Of a stretch of 46,395 bases of DNA, positions 31,583 to 39,462 are shown one piece after another. The position numbers and the translations under genes were made by a program. The DNA is from a virus, in the IMG/VR virus record IMGVR_UViG_3300027736_000075, positions 1 through 46,395 of that record; one strand, 5' to 3'. How positions within the stretch are numbered: position 1 is the stretch's first letter; every line of letters begins with the position of its first letter. The notes under the pieces are model-generated. The model had not been told where the DNA came from and ran no database searches. It saw nothing but the letters and a program-made list of their open reading frames with translations.

Positions 31583-32356
31583 TCAAGCTCCTTTAATTCG
31601 GTTAAGTTCTTTGATGTATTCTGTTTCAGACATTACACCAGTACGAACAAAACGCTGCATCACTCGACGCTCTTCCTCGGAAAGGGAGACAGAGGAATCT
31701 CCTTTTCCACCTTTATTAGAACTTCCTTCTACAGATCCAGGCTTATTGCGATTGGGATTTGTGAATTTATTTGGAAATTCTAGTTTAACATTTTTTTCTA
31801 CTTCTTGTAGAACAGCAGACGGTGTCAATCCTTTAAAGGCCAAGTCTCGGCCTAAAGCATCAGCATACGCCCTCATAGGTTGATTGGTATCATACCATTT
31901 GTTTTTATCAACCCAGGCAGTAAATTCTGGATCTATTGTTGGTTCTTGAACTATATCATTACGTTGTTTAAGTAATGTTTGTTGTTCTTTTACTAAATCA
32001 ATTTGATCGTCAAGTTTAATGACGCTATCTGCATCCCCTTCTTCAAGGGCAGTTTTCTTTTGGGATTTTAATACTTGCAAAGCTCGTGCATACTCTGTTT
32101 CACGGGTTTTAGCATGGTGTCCCTTAAGATCATCCAAAGCACGTTTAAATTCTTTAATTGTGCGGTTTTGATCTTCAATTTTTTTAAATAGTTCGCCTCT
32201 ATCGACAAACTCTTTTGCAGGTCTCCATTGATCAGGATCACCTTCCCATTGATCTTGGGGAACCCAACCAGCCTCCATAGCTTTTTGCTCTGTGGGGGAA
32301 AGTTCGGGTGCGGGAGCAGTAGTTTCTGTTGCTACTGCAATATTTTCTTCAGCCAT
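31583..32356 (-). CDS. Capsid scaffolding protein
   Basis: A 257-residue acidic protein dominated by predicted coiled coil (IEDQNRTIKEFKRALDDLKG, KLDDQIDLVKEQQTLLKQRND), with a Thr/Pro-rich N-terminus and a basic C-terminal helix (SEEERRVMQRFVRTG ... KELNRIKGA), where scaffolds normally bind the capsid protein. It lies between the portal and the major capsid gene, as in T7- and P22-like phages. The scaffold is expected to leave or be degraded during maturation. Confidence 0.82.
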   Translation of the reverse strand: MAEENIAVATETTAPAPELSPTEQKAMEAGWVPQDQWEGDPDQWRPAKEFVDRGELFKKIEDQNRTIKEFKRALDDLKGHHAKTRETEYARALQVLKSQKKTALEEGDADSVIKLDDQIDLVKEQQTLLKQRNDIVQEPTIDPEFTAWVDKNKWYDTNQPMRAYADALGRDLAFKGLTPSAVLQEVEKNVKLEFPNKFTNPNRNKPGSVEGSSNKGGKGDSSVSLSEEERRVMQRFVRTGVMSETEYIKELNRIKGA

Positions 32357-32367
32357 CTAGGGCCTCC

Positions 32368-32694
32368 TTATTCTTGTCTAAAAATACAAACAATATCTTC
32401 ATCGTTTAAAGCTACGAACTCATCATTAGTGTATGGGTCAGTTACTTGTTTACCAGCAAACCTGGCATAAGCAATGTAATCCCCTACTTCAATGGGAGAA
32501 GGTGAATTAAAATCTCTAAATGCCGTTGGGCCAATAGATATTACAACTCCTTTATCCACGCCTGCTTGTGCACGAGATTTGTCTGCCATTTCTGGTAGTT
32601 CAAGCCCCATTTGCTTAGCTCTAACGTATGTTTTGTCTGTTTCTTCTAACTTGTCTGCTTTGACAAGAATTCTATGAAGTGTTGGAATAATCAT
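32368..32694 (-). CDS. GroES-like co-chaperonin
   Basis: A 108-residue protein with the features of Cpn10. It begins IIPTLHRILVKADK, the start strand of GroES. Then come the mobile-loop region (residues about 15-40), GVDKGVVISIGPTAF, and VGDYIAYARFAGKQV ... EDIVCI, the dome and closing strands. Phage co-chaperonins such as T4 gp31 replace GroES on host GroEL so that the phage capsid protein can fold. Its place beside the scaffold and capsid genes supports that. It is a clear, specific match of the fold pattern. Confidence 0.85.
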   Translation of the reverse strand: MIIPTLHRILVKADKLEETDKTYVRAKQMGLELPEMADKSRAQAGVDKGVVISIGPTAFRDFNSPSPIEVGDYIAYARFAGKQVTDPYTNDEFVALNDEDIVCIFRQE

Positions 32695-32900
32695 TGAGTT
32701 TCCTCTTCATCAAAATAATCAATTGTAAGCATGTCTTTGTAAGCTTTAATTGCACCTACAAATGTAGCATCTTGGCGGGGGTCTGCTCCTGCCGATTCGC
32801 CTAACATTTCTTGTAAATCGTTTACTCGTCTACTTAATTGACCAAAAATTACCTGAGTTACAGGGTGTCTTTTCCAGTCTATAAAATCTGCTTTGTTCAC
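32691..32900 (-). CDS. Hypothetical head-module protein, 69 aa
   Basis: MNKADFIDWKRHPVTQVIFG and the helical GQLSRRVNDLQEML, with an acidic end FDEEETQ. It overlaps the start of the co-chaperonin by 4 bp and follows the portal. Small proteins of this kind follow portal genes in many podoviruses; the function is not known. Confidence 0.6.
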   Translation of the reverse strand: MNKADFIDWKRHPVTQVIFGQLSRRVNDLQEMLGESAGADPRQDATFVGAIKAYKDMLTIDYFDEEETQ

Positions 32901-32923
32901 TATTTCTTAGCTCCTGTTGATGG

Positions 32924-34936
32924 CTACTTAGCCTTTTGAGCTGCGGAATCTTTCATCTGCTGCATCTTAACGCCATGTTGAGCGTCTTGATGCATTAACT
33001 TTTGAATAAAAGCGGCTTGTTCTGTTGCCGAAAATACTCTCTGTTTATGAAGGGCTTCTGCAGCCTGAATGTTTGCCATGTCCGATGCATGTTGCATGGC
33101 TTGAGCATGCTCCTGCTGTTTCATGGCAAGTTGAACTTGTTTGTCTTGAGCTTCTAGCTCCATTTTATGTTGCAAGGCTTGTCCTTGCATACCAATCTTT
33201 TGTTGCTCCAATTGACCTTTCATCTGCATTTCTAACATTTTGGGGTCTGGAGGAGGTTGCACTTGTCCAGATTGCTGTACTTGTGCATTTAACAGTTCTT
33301 GCCAATTGGGTTGTTCTTGAGCATCTAAAATACGTTGTACAACCTTAACGGGGTCAAGAATACCTGTTGGAAGAAGTTCCATTAAACCTTGGGCTTTGAG
33401 CAATTTCTCTGTTTGAGACACTGCTGTAGGATCAGCTGCAGGAGTAATGTTGTGAGTAGTAATGTCAAAGTCATTTGGACCAATTTCCATATCTACAATA
33501 TCTACATATGTTTGAGGATTGAGATAAAGGTTATTAAGTCGTGCAAGTTTCTTAAATTCTTCTGTAAGAGAACGGTAGAGACGTTTGTAAACTGCCGTAA
33601 ACACCTTCATACCCTGTTCAATGGTAGCCATTGTAGTAGTAGCGGGAGTGTTTTGTCCTGGCATTTTACCAACAAAGATCTCAGCTACTGAAGCCAGTTC
33701 TTTACCCGAAGTAATGAGGCTGCCCATAAGTTGGAATAGCACTCCACTTGGTTCTTTTGTGGGAAGAGGTACAATTTGTTTCTTTAAGTCGTCGCCAGTG
33801 CTGTTAACTGCTTTCCATTCCCCTGGTAAAAACTTGGTATCGCCCATTTTAATGCGTAAACCCTTACCTAAGAATCCTGCCTGTAACGTGGCTAAGTGTC
33901 CAGCATCAAGAAGTTGGTTAATTAAGGTGTTAACGCTTTCATTTAATGGGCCTAAAAGGACACCAAAGCCTATATCGTAAAAACCACCGTCAGGATTGGG
34001 AATAAAACCAAACTTGGTGTAGTATTGAATAGGATCAATCTTTTGAATTTCACCTTTATCATTCATTTTGACGGTTGTTTCATCAAAACGGGCTACGATG
34101 CGGACAACTTTTTTACTTTCTTTATGAAAAGTAACAATGTAAGGTTCTTTGTACCCGTCATCATCCAAATCTAAAAAAGTATGTTGTTCAATTACTGTGT
34201 AAGGAGTGGTGTCATCCACCACTGGAGCATTCATATTGCCTTCTGGCATAGTAGGACGACCCAGTTCGATGTCCAACCACAAACCAGATTGCTGGCGCTC
34301 TTTAGCTTTACGAGGTGAAACCTCTAAAACTTCTGAAATTCGTTCTGCGTCTTTTAAACTACGTGCCCAATAGTTGACAATTAAGTTTTTAGGCATTACA
34401 AGGTGAGAACAATTGGCTTCCTTAAGAGGATCCCAATAAGTTTTCTTAAACATTGTACCTACAACTGGCAACATAATAAGCAGTTTATCCATTTCTTCTT
34501 CCCAACTGTCCATTTCTTCAAGGAGTTGGTAAGACATGTATGTGGATACAGCTTCTGCTACTTTGCTTTTAGCCCCATCAGGATCTTTTCCAATGGGCTT
34601 GGCGTTAACCAGTTTGCCATTAGAAGGAACTAAAGAGGGGTAGGCACGTGCTGCAAATTGCATAGCAGCAGTAGACAGCAAAGGGTATTTAATATTTGAT
34701 GCACGAGGCCAAGGATAGGTTTTAGGTTCAAGAGTTTGTTTAGCAAGCTTGGTCCAGTCATCAATGTTTCTTTCCCAATCTTTGCGGGAATCATGATCAA
34801 GCTCATATCCTTTGAAAGCATCCGTACCAATTTTACGTAATTGCTGCTCATCAAGGGATTCAGCAATGTTTACACTCTCCAGCATAGCTGCCAAAGGCTG
34901 TTGTTGTTCATCCATGTTAGTATCCAGTGAGTTCAT
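32924..34936 (-). CDS. Portal protein
   Basis: A 670-residue dodecameric ring component through which DNA enters and leaves. Visible are a helical N-terminus, YPWPRASNIKYPLLSTAAMQF (a typical phage portal block), the wing and stem (about 130-470), LLDAGHLATLQAGFLGKGLR, and a long Gln/Met/Ala-rich C-terminus (about 560-670), probably the coiled barrel seen in P22 portal. The start could instead be the ATG at 34915 (MDEQQQPLAAM), which avoids the 20-nt overlap with the terminase gene. Its place after TerL is standard. Confidence 0.88.
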   Translation of the reverse strand: MNSLDTNMDEQQQPLAAMLESVNIAESLDEQQLRKIGTDAFKGYELDHDSRKDWERNIDDWTKLAKQTLEPKTYPWPRASNIKYPLLSTAAMQFAARAYPSLVPSNGKLVNAKPIGKDPDGAKSKVAEAVSTYMSYQLLEEMDSWEEEMDKLLIMLPVVGTMFKKTYWDPLKEANCSHLVMPKNLIVNYWARSLKDAERISEVLEVSPRKAKERQQSGLWLDIELGRPTMPEGNMNAPVVDDTTPYTVIEQHTFLDLDDDGYKEPYIVTFHKESKKVVRIVARFDETTVKMNDKGEIQKIDPIQYYTKFGFIPNPDGGFYDIGFGVLLGPLNESVNTLINQLLDAGHLATLQAGFLGKGLRIKMGDTKFLPGEWKAVNSTGDDLKKQIVPLPTKEPSGVLFQLMGSLITSGKELASVAEIFVGKMPGQNTPATTTMATIEQGMKVFTAVYKRLYRSLTEEFKKLARLNNLYLNPQTYVDIVDMEIGPNDFDITTHNITPAADPTAVSQTEKLLKAQGLMELLPTGILDPVKVVQRILDAQEQPNWQELLNAQVQQSGQVQPPPDPKMLEMQMKGQLEQQKIGMQGQALQHKMELEAQDKQVQLAMKQQEHAQAMQHASDMANIQAAEALHKQRVFSATEQAAFIQKLMHQDAQHGVKMQQMKDSAAQKAK

Positions 34937-36434
34937 TGCGGCCTTGGTTGTTTAAATCGGAAGCTTCAAGTTCTTCCAAATAGTGTTCTTCTTCTGCTTC
35001 TTCGTTAGTAGGAGCTTCAATAAGGGTGTCAAGCATAAGTCCAAGATAAGCAAAAGCATCTACCTGGTCATCATGCTTACCTCTAGGAAACTGCAGACAC
35101 TCGTTTTCAAAGTTGGGATACCAATCTCCATGCTTATCAAACTTCAACCCATGTGCTCGCAACCTAGCTTGAATGCTACGTGCCCTGGTGGGTTTATCTT
35201 TACCCCCGTGTTTAAGGGGCAACAAAGAAATAAAAGTGTTATTTTTAATCATTTCTTCACGTAAGAAAGGACCAATGGCTTTAGAGATTTGCATGTCCTC
35301 TACACCCATGGCTACAGGATTGTACAGCTTTTGTAAGGCTAGGAACGTGTCCACAATTTCCTTACCGTCCATACGTTCTCTGATGACATTCTTAACGTGT
35401 ATACGTTTTTCCTCATCTACTCCAGCTATAACAAAAACAGAAAAGTCAGCCTTTTCGCTTTCTGAAATAGCCAAGTCAGCAGTGATATAGTAGTTGAGCC
35501 TAGTTTTACGATCTTCTTCTGAGATGTTTAGGAAGTCGCCTTTTTTAAAGAAAGACACTGATTCGTCAATAGGCTGGTTTAAATATTCCTGACTGTAGAT
35601 GTCTGTAGTGCCGTCTTTAACAGCTTCCTCATACAGCATCTTAAACTCTTCAGCACTCTTTTTAGAAGCCCAGAGGAGTTCTGTAAAATCACTATTATGA
35701 GCACGATATTTAACAGTTTTCCACATTCCCTTGCGTTTAGAATATTCTTTCAATCCTTCCACCACAGTAAGTTTGTCTGATGGATTGGGCATAACCCTTT
35801 CCAACAAGCTGTCAGCGTGAAGAATGGTTCCCACAATGCGGACAATACCGCTATCGCTACGACAGGGCAGCAAAGCTCCCTTAAACCATTTACGCATTTT
35901 TTCACGACGTTCTTTGTTCATGACAAGTTCATCGTTTTCCATATCGTCACACATAATGATGTCTGGACGAGACCCGTTCCAAATAAGTCCACGCAGCTTC
36001 TGTTCCGCTCCCTTGGCAATTATTCTGAATTTGTGTCCGTCCTGACAATCAACTATAATGTCTGTTTCGGTATCTTTAATAAAAGTTACAAGTCCTTTGT
36101 CATTGCGTTTGATTCCAAACAAATCAATGAGTTCTGGGTTGTCTTGTAATTCTTGTTTAAAAGTTCCTAAAAACAAACTTGCTTGTGCTTCTGTGTCAGA
36201 CACAAGCAACATAAACTTTCTTTCCCTAAACAAGAGGGTTGCTAGCCCATACCCAAGGGTAACGGCTGTAGATTTGGCATGCCCACGGGGAGCTGCAATG
36301 GCAACAAACTTTTCAGGGGAACAGCACAGTTCCCAACATTCTTTGTGAAACTGAGGTGTTACGGCTTGTCCGTCAAAACGAGAAGCAAGAACACTTCCTA
36401 CAAATCCAGCAATGACATCTGGTGTAAGTTTCAC
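34917..36434 (-). CDS. terL: Terminase large subunit
   Basis: A 505-residue packaging motor. The ATPase has Walker A APRGHAKST (about 48-56) and Walker B DIIMCDD (about 158-164). The RNase H-like nuclease shows D320 in YITADLAIS, E379 in GVEDMQ and D459 in DDQVDAFAYL, the three metal ligands. It cuts concatemeric DNA and pumps it into the head. The gene overlaps the HNH gene on the start side and the portal on the stop side. Key residues are complete, so it should be active. Confidence 0.93.
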   Translation of the reverse strand: MKLTPDVIAGFVGSVLASRFDGQAVTPQFHKECWELCCSPEKFVAIAAPRGHAKSTAVTLGYGLATLLFRERKFMLLVSDTEAQASLFLGTFKQELQDNPELIDLFGIKRNDKGLVTFIKDTETDIIVDCQDGHKFRIIAKGAEQKLRGLIWNGSRPDIIMCDDMENDELVMNKERREKMRKWFKGALLPCRSDSGIVRIVGTILHADSLLERVMPNPSDKLTVVEGLKEYSKRKGMWKTVKYRAHNSDFTELLWASKKSAEEFKMLYEEAVKDGTTDIYSQEYLNQPIDESVSFFKKGDFLNISEEDRKTRLNYYITADLAISESEKADFSVFVIAGVDEEKRIHVKNVIRERMDGKEIVDTFLALQKLYNPVAMGVEDMQISKAIGPFLREEMIKNNTFISLLPLKHGGKDKPTRARSIQARLRAHGLKFDKHGDWYPNFENECLQFPRGKHDDQVDAFAYLGLMLDTLIEAPTNEEAEEEHYLEELEASDLNNQGRNELTGY

Positions 36435-36739
36435 TTCTTTTTCTTCTTTCGTTCTATGGTGCTAAATTGGCTTCTTAAACTTCCATCCCCGTTTCGGGCA
36501 AAGCTTCTGTTGGCAGCAACTGTAGTAACTCGGGCATTGGCCATTGTGTTGGCTCCGCCCTTAGATAGGGGTTTAATGTGGTCAAGGTCTTTGCCATCAC
36601 CCTTACTGGTAATTCCTGCAGCATTGGCTTGTCTACGCAAGGTGGTACGTTCTGTTCTGTTTTTAATTTGTTCTGGCTTGGAGTTGTACAAAGCGTTTTC
36701 ACGTTTATAATCACGCTTGCCGTTCTTCATGTATGGCAT
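36431..36739 (-). CDS. HNH endonuclease beside the terminase
   Basis: A 102-residue basic protein with LDHIKPLSKGGANTMANARVTTVAANRSF, an HNH block (H54, then N-rich part), and long Lys/Arg-rich ends. HNH proteins adjacent to terminase genes occur in many phages and can be needed for correct cleavage of packaged DNA. It overlaps both terminase genes by a few bases, which speaks for a packaging role over a mobile element. Confidence 0.8.
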   Translation of the reverse strand: MPYMKNGKRDYKRENALYNSKPEQIKNRTERTTLRRQANAAGITSKGDGKDLDHIKPLSKGGANTMANARVTTVAANRSFARNGDGSLRSQFSTIERKKKKK

Positions 36740-37313
36740 CTGATTCCTCTTTTGGTTCTACATCAGAAATATCTTCCACAACGGGCAAGATTTCCTTTTG
36801 GGTTTTCTGGGTTACAAAATTGGCAAACTTTTCAGCCAGCTTAAGCAAACGTTCGTCGTCTTGTTCTTCTGCCTGAACAGGACCTGACTTCTTTTCCAGC
36901 AAGTCTTTTTTGTCCATGAGGTCAACAGCAACTTTATGAGCATCTTTTAAATTGACATGTTTACGGCGCATTTCACCAGATTTTTGGTCATACACCCAAT
37001 CTCCATTAGCAAGCCTGTCTTCCACAGCCCCAAGGCTGGCATCAACTATTTTTTTTAAACGGGAAGACATTTCCATGTTTTCCTGCATTTTAACTTCTTC
37101 AACTGCCACTCTCCACCATTCTGAAGCTTTCCACACACGTAAGGTTATTTCAGGAATTGACAGGATGCGGCTGGTTAAAGCTAAATTTCCAAGCAAGAGA
37201 TAGCTTTGCACTGCTTCTAGCTTTTGCTTGTCACTCCAGCGAATGTTGGTAGGAGCATCGACAGAACGTCGTTTGGGATTGAGTTCCTTACTTTTAGGAT
37301 TGTCTGATAGCAT
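36711..37313 (-). CDS. terS: Terminase small subunit
   Basis: A 200-residue protein with a predicted helix-turn-helix near residues 35-60 (LGNLALTSRILSIPEITLRVW), which binds the packaging site, a central helical region for ring formation, and a C-terminal acidic tail (EDISDVEPKEESDA) that contacts TerL. It is the first gene of the virion operon and lies about 50 nt after the predicted transcription start. The assignment rests on HTH, size and place. Confidence 0.78.
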   Translation of the reverse strand: MLSDNPKSKELNPKRRSVDAPTNIRWSDKQKLEAVQSYLLLGNLALTSRILSIPEITLRVWKASEWWRVAVEEVKMQENMEMSSRLKKIVDASLGAVEDRLANGDWVYDQKSGEMRRKHVNLKDAHKVAVDLMDKKDLLEKKSGPVQAEEQDDERLLKLAEKFANFVTQKTQKEILPVVEDISDVEPKEESDAIHEERQA

Positions 37314-37341
37314 GAATATTCCTTACAGGATGCTTTTAACA

Positions 37342-37360
37342 GCACACACTTTTTGTGTGC
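37342..37360 (-). other. 5'-terminal mRNA hairpin of the virion operon
   Basis: GCACACA (37342-37348) and TGTGTGC (37354-37360) form a perfect 7-bp stem around CTTTT. It begins a few bases after the predicted start (about 37364) of the - strand promoter, so the long structural mRNA would carry it at its 5' end. As for the SSB transcript, this suggests protection from decay. Confidence 0.6.
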
Positions 37361-37370
37361 CTATAACTAT

Positions 37371-37399
37371 ATTATAACATATATTTAAACAAAAGTCAA
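37371..37399 (-). promoter_or_regulatory. Promoter of the virion operon
   Basis: Read on the - strand: TTGACT at 37399-37394, a 17-bp spacer, and TATAAT at 37376-37371, with TGT before the -10 (extended -10). It drives leftward transcription into terS, and is the only recognisable promoter for the 25-kb virion block. Confidence 0.85.
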
Positions 37400-37431
37400 G
37401 CATTATATTAAATATATTTTAAACAGACATA

Positions 37432-37460
37432 TTGACAAAACAAGAAATGTATGTTAAAAT
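37432..37460 (+). promoter_or_regulatory. Divergent + strand promoter of the noncoding control region
   Basis: TTGACA at 37432-37437, 17-bp spacer, TAAAAT at 37455-37460 with TGT just before it. It is back to back with the leftward promoter, 32 bp between the two -35 elements. The first coding gene on this strand begins more than 1.1 kb away (38576), so the first product of this promoter would be a long untranslated leader or a noncoding RNA. Confidence 0.8.
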
Positions 37461-37553
37461 AAATATATATTATATATATTATATATATTATATATATATA
37501 TTATTATATATATTATATTATTATTATATTATATATTATTATAAATATATTTA
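37461..37553 (+). repeat. AT-only tract with TATATT/TTATA repeats
   Basis: About 90 bp made almost only of A and T, in alternating blocks such as ATATATATTATATAT. It can form a long self-paired hairpin and melts easily. This is the kind of sequence found at a replication origin, but also a strong barrier for polymerases. A similar tract occurs after the helicase promoter (2095-2146). Confidence 0.6.
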
Positions 37554-37560
37554 CGTACAA

Positions 37561-37601
37561 ACGAACAGAATGTTCGTAACATTTACGAATGTTCGTAACA
37601 T
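37561..37601 (+). repeat. Nested inverted and direct repeats (GTTCGTAACAT)
   Basis: ACGAAC (37561-37566) and GTTCGT (37572-37577) form one inverted repeat; TTACGAA-TG-TTCGTAA (37583-37598) is a near-perfect palindrome. A 15-bp direct repeat, GAATGTTCGTAACAT, occurs at 37568-37582 and 37587-37601, period 19 bp. The spacing of two turns suggests paired binding sites for one protein, or alternating RNA hairpins. Confidence 0.6.
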
Positions 37602-37700
37602 CCTCTTGTTCAAAAGAGCGTAAGCGAGGCCGACAAAGGAGGAGAGTTTGTTCCACAAACACGTCCGAGCCCCATGAAGGCCCTTAAACGGGCCTACAAG
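37602..37700 (+). ncRNA. Candidate structured RNA in the leader of the divergent promoter
   Basis: A segment with clearly higher GC than its surroundings and four possible hairpins: CTCTT/AAGAG (37603-37618), GTTTGT-TCC-ACAAAC (37646-37660), an outer stem between GGCCGAC (37628-37634) and GTCCGAGCC (37663-37671) with bulges, and GGCCC/GGGCC (37679-37694). Short AUG- and GUG-initiated frames are present (15-17 codons), but no convincing protein. I propose a noncoding or regulatory RNA. No match to a known family was recognised. Confidence 0.35.
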
Positions 37701-38552
37701 GAGATATTTTACTGTGGGTAATACCAAGGTAGCCATCCCTATAAAAAACAGCTTAAAACTCGTTTAAATCATTCCCCATAATAACGTCTCCTATTTCAAA
37801 AAATATATGCAGCGTAGTAAACTGTATTACGTCAAAATTCATTTCCCCAAGTTTTCCCCCCCCCTGTCTTAAATAATAAGGACAATGAGGGTCTTTGGTT
37901 TGAAATTATAAGTTTCAAATATAATCAAGCACTTATATACACCCGTTTCACAATATGAAATTGGTTTTCATTATATGAAATGTCGTCTTTTACCATGTAA
38001 ACTCACCCAATGCAACCCCTAGTTGTCACCTATGCGACACCCCATATCCAAAGCAACACCATATAAACCAGTTTGAAAACAAAAGTATTCATTTATCCTA
38101 TAAACCCCTGTAATGTAATACTTTTTCAGTACATCATGTTTGTTTTTGAAAACAAAGGTAGTAAGGGTAAGTCCCTAGTTGTAATACCAAAGTATTATCT
38201 GTCACACAATTTGCACCATTATGGTGCTATGATGCACCAATAAAGGGATTTATGCACCAATAAGGGGATGTTAGTAGACACTATGCACTAAAAAGGTGCA
38301 ATATTATTGGAAACAAAAGTACACATTTGAGTTTTTTGTAAGGCAAAAAGGTTACAAATAGGTGTAAAAATAAACCTTTTAGGTTACAAAAAGTGGGTTG
38401 GCATGATGCGTGCATAGTATTATTGTCCCGATTATCATGTTGGTGATGTTGCTTAAAAACAACAATGTTCTTTTTTAGTACAAATGTACTACATTGTGGG
38501 TTTCAATACTTATGGGCAAACTCATGCCTAAAATACTGGAACAATTCAAAAT
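37701..38552 (+). other. Long noncoding region with many inverted repeats
   Basis: No convincing gene in either strand. It holds a C9 homopolymer (37856-37864), several TTTCA/TGAAA palindromes (37946-37960, 37966-37980; also TTTGAAA/TTTCAAA at 37899-37919), two GGTTACAAA copies (38350-38358, 38382-38390) and the TGCACC cluster described separately. A sigma-54-like box, TGGCATG-N4-GTGCA, stands at 38399-38414. Together this looks like a control and possibly replication-origin region. Confidence 0.5.
38213..38300 (+). repeat. Iteron-like cluster of ATGCACCAATAA
   Basis: GCACCAT-T-ATGGTGC (38213-38227) is a perfect 15-bp palindrome. ATGCACCAATAA follows at 38232-38243 and 38252-38263 (period 20 bp), and TGCAC...GTGCA (38284-38300) forms another inverted repeat. 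Five TGCACY motifs within 90 bp in a noncoding area are compatible with iterons of an origin or with operators. Confidence 0.6.
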
Positions 38553-38565
38553 CTTAGAATCTAAG
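38553..38565 (+). promoter_or_regulatory. 13-bp palindrome overlapping a Shine-Dalgarno
   Basis: CTTAGA-A-TCTAAG at 38553-38565, directly before and overlapping AAGGA of the 288-aa gene. The same palindrome, with only the centre base changed, occurs at 39538-39550. It could be an operator or a translational control hairpin. Confidence 0.55.
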
Positions 38566-38575
38566 GAAAAGTAAA

Positions 38576-39442
38576 ATGTCACAAATCTTAAATGTATCGT
38601 TTTCGGATGATAAAATCACTTTTGTAAACCCGAAAACAAACAAAGCCATTGTTGAAACTCTAGGCGATAATCTTGTTGATAATGATGCCATTCGCATTGT
38701 TAACAATGAGATTAAGCATAGATCAAGTGTTTCAAACGCCTCAGTCGCATTGTTATCACGCATCCTCGACAATCCTAGATTAGATGGATACAAAGGGCAA
38801 ACCCCTATAAATGAGACAATCCCTAAAGAATTGAAACAAGCAATAAGAGACTTAGAAACCGAGTATTTAAAACCCTTGTTTGTGCAACCCCTAGTAGATA
38901 AAGGAAACAAACCAGCAACAATAGAATCTTTATGGCAAAATTTTGCTTCGGGGTTACGGGATGGTGGCGGTTATGCTAATGCAAAATCTAGGGTAGTGGC
39001 TTATTTTGCTCATTGTGGCAAATTACCAACACACAATAATAAATTGTTAACTATTGCAAGTATTGATAAATTGTTGGCAAATGCTAAAGCATTGGAAACC
39101 CCTAAAGAATCCGAAGGTATAGCGGGAAAACTCGTATCATTATCTATTGATATTGAAAATCGAACCGAGAAAACCGACCTAGGTGATTACCCTACGGCTA
39201 TTAGTGCATTGAAATCAATGCTTAATACTTATGAGGGGCTTTATCGTGAAACATTGGAAACACTCACAATGTTGCATCAAACCAATGGTGTTGCGACAAT
39301 AGCCAATAATGCTATACAAAAACCGAGTATAGAATCATTAGATGCTATGCACGAAAACGGGCAAATTGACGATACAACATTTGCCATTATGATGCTAGAA
39401 CATCACAATATTGAAATAGAATTTGAAGACACTTTAGTTTAA
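38576..39442 (+). CDS. Unknown 288-aa protein
   Basis: A soluble alpha/beta protein with no motif that I recognise. It begins MSQILNVSFSDDKITFVNPK, has helical charged regions (RDLETEYLKPL; SALKSMLNTYEGLYRETLETL) and the segment NFASGLRDGGGYANAKSRVVAYFAHCGKLP. It is the first gene right of the control region, has a self-contained ribosome site within a palindrome, and is followed by two terminators, so it forms a monocistronic unit. That layout fits a regulator or an abundant protein such as a virion or DNA-binding protein (inference). Confidence 0.7.
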   Translation: MSQILNVSFSDDKITFVNPKTNKAIVETLGDNLVDNDAIRIVNNEIKHRSSVSNASVALLSRILDNPRLDGYKGQTPINETIPKELKQAIRDLETEYLKPLFVQPLVDKGNKPATIESLWQNFASGLRDGGGYANAKSRVVAYFAHCGKLPTHNNKLLTIASIDKLLANAKALETPKESEGIAGKLVSLSIDIENRTEKTDLGDYPTAISALKSMLNTYEGLYRETLETLTMLHQTNGVATIANNAIQKPSIESLDAMHENGQIDDTTFAIMMLEHHNIEIEFEDTLV

Positions 39443-39462
39443 AACAAAAGTATTACATTATT

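Noticed and set aside
33025-33348. 107-aa + strand frame opposite the portal gene
   Set aside because: Antisense shadow of the Gln/Met-rich C-terminus of the portal; no ribosome site or operon context.
37432-37623. 63-aa open frame rich in Tyr and Ile across the AT tract
   Set aside because: Its composition is just the translation of AT repeats; there is no ribosome site, and it begins in the promoter.
37602-37700. tRNA-like element in the GC-richer segment
   Set aside because: The stems do not form a cloverleaf, and no GTTCRANYC T-loop is present; a different structured RNA remains possible.
37674-37767. Short coding frames MKALKRAYKEIF (ATG 37674) and (M)GNTKVAIPIK (GTG 37714, with AAGGAG before it)
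   Set aside because: Only 15 and 17 codons; could be leader peptides, but nothing supports them beyond the ribosome-site-like sequence.
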